A DNA stretch of 48,996 bases, taken from NCBI GenBank assembly GCA_900314905.1, contig OMXA01000014.1, positions 1 to 48,996 on the forward strand, in the 5' to 3' direction. Made by a program: the position numbers and the translations under genes. The stretch is from an uncultured Erysipelotrichaceae bacterium (GTDB lineage Bacteria > Bacillota_I > Bacilli_A > Erysipelotrichales > Erysipelotrichaceae). Below the pieces are notes generated by a model, which was not told the origin of the DNA, did not search any database, and was given only the letters and a program-made list of their open reading frames with translations. Below are positions 42,930 to 48,996 of the stretch, in pieces; position 1 is the first letter of the stretch, and each line of letters starts with the position of its first letter.

Positions 42930-43948
42930 AATAAGGTTTCCTGCTGCCCGGACATTCTGATGCCGAGGTGCTGATAGGCTTTCGCGGTTGCCTGGCGTCC
43001 TCTTGAGGTACGGTTGATGAAGCCGATCTGAATCAGATACGGTTCATAGACATCTTCGAGCGTCGTCGTCTCTTCGCTGATCGAATTTGCCAGAGCTTCC
43101 AGACCGACCGGGCCGCCATGGAACCGTTCGATGATGCCGCGCAGATAGCGGATATCCACTTCATCCAGGCCGAGTGTATCGATATGGAGCCGATCCAGAG
43201 ACTCCTGGGCAATCTGGCTGGAAATGACACCATGGTTCAGCACCTGCGCAAAGTCGCGGATTCGTCTCAGAAGGCGGTTGGCAATGCGCGGCGTTCCCCT
43301 GGAACGGCGGGCAATTTCCGCTACCGCTGCCTCTTCAATCTCAACATTGAAGACTCTCGCAGAGCGGCGGATAATCTGACCGAGCTGCTCATTGGTGTAA
43401 TAGTCAAGCTTGGACACGATGCCGAAGCGATCCCTGAGCGGTGCGCTCAGATCGCCTGCTCTGGTGGTTGCCCCGACCAGCGTGAACGGCGGCAGATCCA
43501 GCCGGACGCTTCGCGAAGCCCCTTCGCCTCCGCCGACCATGACATCAATGCAGAAATCTTCCATCGCCGGGTACAGTATTTCCTCGACTGGCTTAGGCAG
43601 ACGATGAATCTCGTCGATGAACAGCACATCGCCAGGTTCCAGCACCGAGAGAATCGAGGCAAGATCTCCGCCTTTGACGATGCTCGGGCCGCTGGCGGTG
43701 ACAACATGGGTATGCATCTCATTGGCCAGGATGTAGGCAAGCGTTGTCTTGCCGAGTCCTGGCGGACCATACAGCAGCACATGATCCAGAGACTCGTTGC
43801 GCTGCAATGCGGCCTGGATAAATACCTTGAGATTCTTCTTCAGATCATCCTGGCCGATATATTCGTCCAGGCTTTTCGGGCGGATGCTCTCCTCTTCCTC
43901 GCCTGCTTCTGCTTCCGCAGACATCAGGCGTTCGGTTTCTTCAGACAT
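42926..43948 (-). CDS. ruvB: Holliday junction helicase RuvB
   Basis: A 340-residue AAA+ motor for branch migration. Seen: [18 protein letters not shown], Walker [10 protein letters not shown], Walker B DEIHR, the sensor region [17 protein letters not shown], and the winged-helix end [26 protein letters not shown] precedes the start. Eleven bases separate it from ruvA, so they form one unit. Confidence 0.97.
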   Translation of the reverse strand: MSEETERLMSAEAEAGEEEESIRPKSLDEYIGQDDLKKNLKVFIQAALQRNESLDHVLLYGPPGLGKTTLAYILANEMHTHVVTASGPSIVKGGDLASILSVLEPGDVLFIDEIHRLPKPVEEILYPAMEDFCIDVMVGGGEGASRSVRLDLPPFTLVGATTRAGDLSAPLRDRFGIVSKLDYYTNEQLGQIIRRSARVFNVEIEEAAVAEIARRSRGTPRIANRLLRRIRDFAQVLNHGVISSQIAQESLDRLHIDTLGLDEVDIRYLRGIIERFHGGPVGLEALANSISEETTTLEDVYEPYLIQIGFINRTSRGRQATAKAYQHLGIRMSGQQETLF

Positions 43949-43959
43949 GCGTGACCTCC

Positions 43960-44547
43960 TCAGCGGTTCTTCCTCAGAAACTGCAGGCCGATCCGGAGAT
44001 ATTCTTCGGTTGTCCTGCCCGGTTCCCGGGACATATAATCAGCCGCCGCACTGATCTCATTCGGGCGGAAGCCGAAGTTCGCAAGCCCTTCGCAGGCCTC
44101 CTGGATCGCCACCGGCATCGCCGGGCCTTTGTTCTCAGATTTCACGGTGTCCGCAGGCACAAGCTTGCCCTTGAGATCAAGCACGATCTGGCTGGCCGTC
44201 TTGGCCCCGATGCCAGGCAGCTTCTTCAGCTCCGCGACATTGCCGGTTTCAATCGCTTTGATGATTGCGGCATAGTCTTTCTTTGCAAGCATGCTGATGG
44301 CAGTGCGCGGACCGAGTCCCTTGACCTTGATCAGGCGCAGGAACAGTTCTTTCTCCTCGCGGCTGGAAAAGCCGAACAGGCTCAGTTCCTGTTCGGTGTA
44401 ATGCAGATAGGTATAGACTTTCACTTCCTCATTCAGATGAATCTGATCGATATGAGGGTAATAGATCTGCCAGCCCATGCCGTCATGATTCAGCACGATG
44501 CTGTCGGCATTATAGCTGTCAATGATCCCATCAATGAATGCAATCAT
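43960..44547 (-). CDS. ruvA: Holliday junction protein RuvA
   Basis: A 195-residue junction-binding subunit. The N-terminal OB-fold begins [19 protein letters not shown]. Two helix-hairpin-helix motifs follow ([13 protein letters not shown] and [17 protein letters not shown]). The C-terminal RuvB-contact domain ends with [14 protein letters not shown]. It lies eight bases after obg in the same direction. Confidence 0.96.
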   Translation of the reverse strand: MIAFIDGIIDSYNADSIVLNHDGMGWQIYYPHIDQIHLNEEVKVYTYLHYTEQELSLFGFSSREEKELFLRLIKVKGLGPRTAISMLAKKDYAAIIKAIETGNVAELKKLPGIGAKTASQIVLDLKGKLVPADTVKSENKGPAMPVAIQEACEGLANFGFRPNEISAAADYMSREPGRTTEEYLRIGLQFLRKNR

Positions 44548-44555
44548 GCGTTCTC

Positions 44556-45827
44556 CTAATCTCTGAAGTCCATGATATAGCTGCCGACGATGACCTGGTC
44601 GCCATTCTCAGCTCCAGCCTCTCTGAGCGCTTTATCAATGCCCATCTTCTGCAAGGTTGCCGCAAATGCATAAGTGTCTTCTTCCTTGTTGAAATCCACC
44701 GCATCCGCCAGCCGGTCAACCTTGTCACTCTGCACCTTCCATTTCCGGTTGCCGAGATTGATGATCTCAAAATCCGGACGTTTCGGGGTATAGCGATACA
44801 CGACGACCTCTTCCTTCGGGGTGTTCTCTGCTTCTGCTTTTCTTGCTTCAGAGATCGCATCCATCGCTGCATAAAGCACCGCATCAAGGCCTTCGTGTTT
44901 CATCGTGCTTGTCTCATAGATCTTCAGATCCGGATGAGCCGCCCGGAATTTCTTCAGATTCTCCTCTGCTCCTTCGGCATCCATCTTGTTGGCAGCGATG
45001 ATCTGAGGTTTCTCAGCAAGTTCTGCATCATAAGACGCAAGTTCCTGATTGATGATGTCGTAATCCTCAAGCGGGCTGCGTTCTTCGCCGCTCATATCCA
45101 GAACATGGATCAGCACGCGGCAGCGGCGGATATGCCTCAGGAACTCGTCGCCGAGTCCCTTCCCTGAGGCAGCGCCTTCAATCAGACCAGGCATATCAGC
45201 CAGGACGAAAGATCTGCCGTCTTTCAGCGTCACGACTCCGATATTCGGTTCCAGCGTCGTGAATGGATATGCGGCGATCTGGGGACGGGCTGCAGTGACC
45301 ACGGAAAGGAATGTGGACTTGCCGACGGAAGGAAATCCGATCAGGCCGGCATCCGCCAGAAGTCTGAGCTCCAGCTGAAGCTCGAAGCTCTGGCCGGTTT
45401 CACCAGGCTGTGCATATTCCGGCGCATCGTTTCTGGCCGTAGCGAAATGAGCATTGCCCAGGCCGCCTCTGCCCCCTTTTGCAATCAGCACGATCTGATG
45501 CGGTTTTACAAGATCCGCCATCAGATCGCCATTCTTCGCATTGCGTACCATCGTGCCGAGCGGCACTTTGATGATGACATCATCGCCATCCGCTCCATGC
45601 ATCTTCTTGATGAGACCAGGTGCTCCATTCCCTGCTTTCACGGATTTCGTATAGCGAAGTTTGGTCAGGGTGGTCTCGTTGGTATCCACTTCAATATAGA
45701 CGTTTCCGCCTTTGCCGCCGTCGCCCCCGAACGGGCCGCCGTTTGCGTAGAATTTTTCATGTCTCCAGGCAACGCAGCCTTTGCCGCCGTCGCCTGCTTT
45801 CACGCGGATTCTGATCAGGTCAATCAT
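44556..45827 (-). CDS. obg: GTPase Obg/CgtA
   Basis: A 423-residue ribosome-assembly GTPase. The Gly-rich Obg domain covers 1-158 (VKAGDGGKGCVAWRHEK, GGDGGKGGNVY). The G domain has GFPSVGKST, DMPGLIEGA and NKMD. The C-terminal OCT domain runs from about 345. It is the first gene of obg-ruvA-ruvB, with a -10 element at 45851. Confidence 0.97.
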   Translation of the reverse strand: MIDLIRIRVKAGDGGKGCVAWRHEKFYANGGPFGGDGGKGGNVYIEVDTNETTLTKLRYTKSVKAGNGAPGLIKKMHGADGDDVIIKVPLGTMVRNAKNGDLMADLVKPHQIVLIAKGGRGGLGNAHFATARNDAPEYAQPGETGQSFELQLELRLLADAGLIGFPSVGKSTFLSVVTAARPQIAAYPFTTLEPNIGVVTLKDGRSFVLADMPGLIEGAASGKGLGDEFLRHIRRCRVLIHVLDMSGEERSPLEDYDIINQELASYDAELAEKPQIIAANKMDAEGAEENLKKFRAAHPDLKIYETSTMKHEGLDAVLYAAMDAISEARKAEAENTPKEEVVVYRYTPKRPDFEIINLGNRKWKVQSDKVDRLADAVDFNKEEDTYAFAATLQKMGIDKALREAGAENGDQVIVGSYIMDFRD

Positions 45828-45850
45828 GCTGTCAGGCCTCCTCTCCTCGT

Positions 45851-45856
45851 ATTATA
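45851..45856 (-). promoter_or_regulatory. -10 element of obg-ruvA-ruvB
   Basis: A perfect minus-strand TATAAT 23 bases before the obg ATG, with GGAGG between. No clear -35 is seen. Confidence 0.45.
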
Positions 45857-45896
45857 CAGGTTTTCTGAAGAATTCCCTGCGGTTCGTAGATTCCCG

Positions 45897-45921
45897 CAAA
45901 AAAGAGAGCATCGCTGCTCTC
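45897..45921 (-). terminator. Terminator of rplU-prp-rpmA
   Basis: Minus-strand GAGAGCA pairs with TGCTCTC (45904-45921) around four bases, followed by six Ts. Confidence 0.88.
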
Positions 45922-45948
45922 CTGTTCCGATTGCTAGAGACGTCAAGC

Positions 45949-46233
45949 TCAGGCCTGCGGGTAAACCGAAACCTGCTTCTTGTCCTTGCCGAGACGCTCG
46001 TACTTCACAACACCGGAAGCCGTAGCGAACAGCGTATCGTCGCCGCCTCTGCCTACGTTCTTGCCCGGGTAGATCTTCGTGCCTCTCTGGCGGTAAATGA
46101 TGGAACCTGCAGAGCAGTACTGTCCATCTGCAACCTTTGCACCGAGTCTGCGGCCTGCAGAATCACGGCCGTTCTTTGTGGAAGAAACACCTTTCTTCGA
46201 TGCAAAGAACTGAATATCAAGTGTGAACTTCAT
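45949..46233 (-). CDS. rpmA: Ribosomal protein L27 with cleavable N-terminal extension
   Basis: A 94-residue protein of the large subunit near the peptidyl-transferase centre. The start [15 protein letters not shown] carries the Bacillota-type extension that is cut after the FFA region by the protease Prp, encoded directly upstream. I chose the ATG at 46233 because GGAGGTG stands before it. The conserved SSTKNGRDS and GRRLGAK follow. Confidence 0.96.
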   Translation of the reverse strand: MKFTLDIQFFASKKGVSSTKNGRDSAGRRLGAKVADGQYCSAGSIIYRQRGTKIYPGKNVGRGGDDTLFATASGVVKYERLGKDKKQVSVYPQA

Positions 46234-46237
46234 GGAA

Positions 46238-46549
46238 TTACACCTCCGTTTTTTCAATTCTGACGTACTTCTGATTTGTTTCCTCGATTGTCTGCAGCTG
46301 AATGAGACCGGTTTTCAGAATCGTTTCTGTCATCTGATCCGGTGTCACCGTGCGGATTTCAATCAGATTATCTTCCAGCTTCAGCTCTGCATCCGATCCC
46401 ATCTGGTCCAGTGCATTCAGAAGCCCGAAAGAAACTGCGCTGACTGCTGCACACACCAGATCTTTTCCTTTCTCAGCCGATCCGGAATGTCCGGTGACAG
46501 AAAGAGAAAGAATCAGAGATCCATGCAGAGAAGCGCGGATGCGGATCAT
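46238..46549 (-). CDS. prp: Ribosomal-processing cysteine protease Prp
   Basis: A 103-residue protease that removes the L27 extension. The catalytic dyad is visible: H21 in [11 protein letters not shown] and C33 in [10 protein letters not shown]. It sits between rplU and rpmA, the standard order in Bacillota, and its last codons contain the rpmA ribosome binding site. Confidence 0.93.
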   Translation of the reverse strand: MIRIRASLHGSLILSLSVTGHSGSAEKGKDLVCAAVSAVSFGLLNALDQMGSDAELKLEDNLIEIRTVTPDQMTETILKTGLIQLQTIEETNQKYVRIEKTEV

Positions 46550-46550
46550 C

Positions 46551-46862
46551 TCAGCCCTCGATTGCTTCGATGGTCAGCTTGGTATACGGCTGACGGTGAC
46601 CCTGACGAGCGCGGGTAGAACCCTTCTTGGCCTTGTACTTGAAGATGCGGATCTTCTTTTCCTTGCCCTGCTTTTCTACCTTTGCCGTAACCTTTGCACC
46701 CTCTACATACGGAGTGCCGATCTTGGTTGCTGCATCGCTGATGAGGCAGACTTTGTCAAAGACGACTTCGGATCCCGGCTCTGCATCGAGTTTCTCAACA
46801 TAGATGACCTGATCCTTTTCTACCTTTACCTGCTTACCGCCTGTTTCGATAATTGCGTACAT
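46551..46862 (-). CDS. rplU: Ribosomal protein L21
   Basis: A 103-residue large-subunit protein binding 23S rRNA. It starts [18 protein letters not shown], and the end [21 protein letters not shown] is typical. AGGAGGTG precedes the start. It is the first gene of rplU-prp-rpmA. Confidence 0.97.
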   Translation of the reverse strand: MYAIIETGGKQVKVEKDQVIYVEKLDAEPGSEVVFDKVCLISDAATKIGTPYVEGAKVTAKVEKQGKEKKIRIFKYKAKKGSTRARQGHRQPYTKLTIEAIEG

Positions 46863-46967
46863 TCAATACACCTCCTGTCATTATCTTAAGACGCGCCATG
46901 GAGGGGACGTTTCCGTGCTTTACCCTGTTCTGAGCGGTTACAGACCTCCGGCAAGAGGACTGATAAC
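46863..46967 (-). promoter_or_regulatory. Probable L21 leader RNA
   Basis: The transcribed leader of about 105 bases before rplU contains paired segments (for example CCTC near 46955 with GAGG near 46945 in minus orientation). An L21 leader element is known in this position in Bacillota. I did not verify its consensus base by base. Confidence 0.35.
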
Positions 46968-46973
46968 AGCAGT

Positions 46974-47002
46974 ATATTAGCAGGTTCAAACTCGACGGTC
47001 AA
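46974..47002 (-). promoter_or_regulatory. Promoter of rplU-prp-rpmA
   Basis: Minus-strand TTGACC (46997-47002), a 17-base spacer and TAATAT (46974-46979). Confidence 0.7.
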
Positions 47003-47079
47003 TGAAAAAGTCCATGAAAGCAGGACAGAATCCATATCCATATTTCCAGAGGATTTCTTCCGATTCCTTTCTGATCCTT

Positions 47080-47085
47080 TATAAT
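47080..47085 (+). promoter_or_regulatory. Leaderless-type -10 element of the 47094 gene
   Basis: A perfect TATAAT ends eight bases before the ATG. The bases between (ACTCCCGT) contain no purine-rich ribosome binding site. A weak TTCCGA lies 16 bases upstream. Confidence 0.5.
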
Positions 47086-47093
47086 ACTCCCGT

Positions 47094-48515
47094 ATGAAAA
47101 AACTCAATCACTTTTCCAGAGGAATTCTTGAGAGGCAGCTGAGCAATGATTCCTTAAGCAGCCAGATCCCCTTTCATATGCCCGGGCATAAGCGGCAGAT
47201 CGCGTCAACTGGAGCCATTGATTTTTCGCTGGACTTCACAGAAATTCCGGGAACGGATGATCTGCACCACGCTTCCGGAATTCTGAAAGATGCCATGTCC
47301 CGTACTGCCGATTTATACCATTCTGAGCACACCTGGTATCTCGTCAATGGCAGCACGTGCGGCAATCTTGCCGGCATATTCGCGATGACAAAGGAAGGAG
47401 GCGAAGTGATCGCCGCCCGCAACTGCCATCGCTCAGTCTATCATGCCCTGCAGCTGAGAAACCTGAAGGTCCACTGGATCATGCCTTCCTATATTCCGGA
47501 ATATGAAATCTACGGATCTGTTTCTCCATCTGATGTCCGCGAAGCACTGGACCGCTACCCGGACTCTGAAGCAGTCATTCTGACCAGTCCGACCTATGAA
47601 GGAGTCCTCAGCGATGTCCATGCCATTGCAGAGCTTGCACATCGCCGGAATATTCCCTTGTTTGTCGATGAAGCACATGGAGCCCACCTGTTTCTGAAAG
47701 GATTTCCTGAAGGTGCCTTGAAAGCAGGCGCGGATGTCGTCGTGCAGAGTCCGCACAAGACGCTGTTCAGCGCGACGCAGAGTGCCTGGATGCATCTGAA
47801 CGGAACCCTGGTGAAGAAAGAAGAAATTGAAAAGCAGCTAGCCATCTTCGAGACTTCTTCTCCTTCCTATCCGCTGATGATGAGCCTCGATGGATGCACC
47901 GCATTGTGGGCGGCAAATCAGGCGGAATATGCTGAAACATGGCTGCAGAATCTCCATCTCTTCGAAGAGCTGACTTCTTCTCTGAAGCATATCCGGATTC
48001 TCCAGCATCCTGCCTCAGAACCTCACCCAGGCATCTTTGCCTATGATCCGAGCAAGCTTCTGATCCAAACTTCTCTTTGCGGAGCAGATTTTCTGAATGA
48101 GCTCCATGATACCTATCACTGTACGATGGAAATGGCAGAAGGCCATCATGTGCTGGCAATGACAAGTGCTGCGGATGATCCGGAAGATCTCCGTGCGCTT
48201 GCCAGGGCATTGAACGAAGCAGACGGAAAGCTGGAAGAAGAGAGATCGGAAGATTCCCTTGAGATCACGCTTCCAATCGCCCGCATGAGCATTCACGATG
48301 CCATTGAAGCAGATCATGAAACAATCCCTCTGGAAGAATCTCCAGGTCACACGGCAGGCGAATATCTCTTTCTCTATCCGCCCGGAATCCCGCTCATCGT
48401 CCCTGGCGAAACGGTAACGGAAGAGCAGCTTTGCCTGCTGGAAAAAAAAGCAGAAGAAGGCTATGAAATCCGCTCCAGTCAATCAGAACCAGGGTATATG
48501 AAAACATGCCGATGA
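47094..48515 (+). CDS. Orn/Lys/Arg decarboxylase-family PLP enzyme
   Basis: A 473-residue fold-type I PLP protein. Seen: PFHMPGHKR near 26-33, EIPGTDDLHHASG, the cofactor Asp192 (FVDEAHGAH), and the Schiff-base Lys222 (SPHKTLFSATQ). The C-terminal decarboxylase domain ends with PPGIPLIVPGE. It is shorter than the large inducible decarboxylases and lacks their N-terminal wing domain, like the YaaO/SpeA-type proteins of Bacillota. Arginine or lysine are plausible substrates; the family name alone does not decide. It stands alone with its own terminator. Confidence 0.88.
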   Translation: MKKLNHFSRGILERQLSNDSLSSQIPFHMPGHKRQIASTGAIDFSLDFTEIPGTDDLHHASGILKDAMSRTADLYHSEHTWYLVNGSTCGNLAGIFAMTKEGGEVIAARNCHRSVYHALQLRNLKVHWIMPSYIPEYEIYGSVSPSDVREALDRYPDSEAVILTSPTYEGVLSDVHAIAELAHRRNIPLFVDEAHGAHLFLKGFPEGALKAGADVVVQSPHKTLFSATQSAWMHLNGTLVKKEEIEKQLAIFETSSPSYPLMMSLDGCTALWAANQAEYAETWLQNLHLFEELTSSLKHIRILQHPASEPHPGIFAYDPSKLLIQTSLCGADFLNELHDTYHCTMEMAEGHHVLAMTSAADDPEDLRALARALNEADGKLEEERSEDSLEITLPIARMSIHDAIEADHETIPLEESPGHTAGEYLFLYPPGIPLIVPGETVTEEQLCLLEKKAEEGYEIRSSQSEPGYMKTCR

Positions 48516-48529
48516 CCGGCATGTTTTCT
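48501..48529. terminator. Bidirectional terminator after the decarboxylase-family gene
   Basis: AAAACATGCCG and CGGCATGTTTT form an 11-base stem around five bases, with the stop codon in the loop region. The As and Ts of the stem provide T runs in both directions, so it can also serve the convergent maturase gene. Confidence 0.8.
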
Positions 48530-48555
48530 GATCCTTTCGGAAGAAACCGGATGCT

Positions 48556-48996
48556 TCAGCATCTTGCGGAAGACTCGCAGTCTTCCTCGCAGTCTTTCCC
48601 GCATGAAGATTCTTCTGTCTTCCCTGCGGCCGCCTTGATTTCCGGATCCATGGCTTCAGCAACCTTGATCATGATCGCGCACTCAATCCGCTTGCGGAAG
48701 ATTCTGCATCCATATTCATAGGTGCCATGAATATCGCCAGTTGCGTGATAGGCATTTGCTGCACAGCCGCCGGAGCAGTACAGCTTTGCCCAGCAGCCGG
48801 CACAATCAGGCCGGGCATAGACATTGCACTGACGGAATTCGTCGCGAAGCGGCTGATTCGTGATGCCGTTCCAGATATCGCCGAGACGGTATGCTTCATC
48901 GCCGACGAACTGGTGGCATGGATAGAGATCTCCCCAGGCCGTGACTGCGACATATTCAGTGCCGGATCCGCAGCCGGAAATGCGCTTGTAGATGCA
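48556..48996 (-). CDS. scfB: C-terminal part of the SCIFF-peptide radical SAM maturase
   Basis: The last 146 codons of a gene whose start lies beyond the right edge. The visible part is a SPASM-type domain with many cysteines: PCHQFVGDEAYRLGDIWNG, then CAGCWAKLYCSGGCAANAYH and YGCRIFRKRIECAIMI. These match the maturase that forms thioether links in the six-cysteine SCIFF peptide of anaerobic Bacillota (CteB-like). The protein ends with an additional Cys/acidic tail (SSCGKDCEEDCESSARC) that I do not recall from the family. The SCIFF peptide gene would be expected just upstream, outside the window. Confidence 0.85.
   Translation of the reverse strand, partial: CIYKRISGCGSGTEYVAVTAWGDLYPCHQFVGDEAYRLGDIWNGITNQPLRDEFRQCNVYARPDCAGCWAKLYCSGGCAANAYHATGDIHGTYEYGCRIFRKRIECAIMIKVAEAMDPEIKAAAGKTEESSCGKDCEEDCESSARC

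Overview
The window comes from an anaerobic, fermentative member of the Bacillota (Firmicutes). The evidence is T-box leaders on thrS and valS, a ribosomal protein L27 with a Prp-cleaved N-terminal extension and prp beside it, an NAD-linked [FeFe]-hydrogenase operon, pyruvate phosphate dikinase, the end of a SCIFF-peptide radical SAM maturase, and strong AGGAGG-type ribosome binding sites. A threonyl-tRNA synthetase without a TGS domain would suit Erysipelotrichia-like lineages, but the family is a guess. No rRNA, tRNA, CRISPR array, prophage or intact insertion sequence was seen. Most genes lie on the minus strand.

Layout. 1-3230: the first codons of a minus-strand gene, a membrane protein with a long extracytoplasmic part, a small tail-anchored protein, a gene-poor 1-kb gap with short repeats, and a small membrane protein. 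3254-11635: a tightly packed minus operon nusB-xseA-xseB-ispA-dxs-recN-dinB-xerD (transcription factor, exonuclease VII, isoprenoid precursors, DNA repair, recombinase). 11749-12312: a DUF5662-like gene with a leaderless-type promoter. 12309-18246: an oligopeptide ABC transporter operon oppA-B-C-D-F. Its leader holds a consensus promoter, an 11-codon peptide with three consecutive Cys codons, an antiterminator and a terminator. 18658-21973: divergent guaB and proS.

22093-30098: an operon of ten genes. It carries HydC, HydB and HydA of an electron-bifurcating hydrogenase, HydD- and HydE-like proteins, and an embedded set of probable regulators: two DRTGG proteins, an RsbW-like ATPase, a PHP phosphoesterase, and a hydrogenase-like iron-sulfur protein that keeps cluster cysteines but has lost catalytic residues. 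A TM1266-family hydrogenase regulator follows at 30333, but it sits directly behind thrS under a T-box. 32632-37531: glpK and ppdK; PPDK ends in a 69-residue histone-H1-like Lys/Ala tail. 37744-42298: an alpha/beta hydrolase, valS with its T-box, and a membrane protein. 42366-46862: SRAP protein, ruvB-ruvA-obg and rpmA-prp-rplU. 47094-48996: a PLP decarboxylase-family protein and the 3' end of the SCIFF maturase gene.

The signals most worth following are the cysteine-codon attenuator ahead of opp, the PPDK tail, the regulator module inside the hydrogenase operon, four genes whose promoters place transcription start at or next to the start codon, and two convergent gene pairs that share a CTAG as overlapping stop codons.
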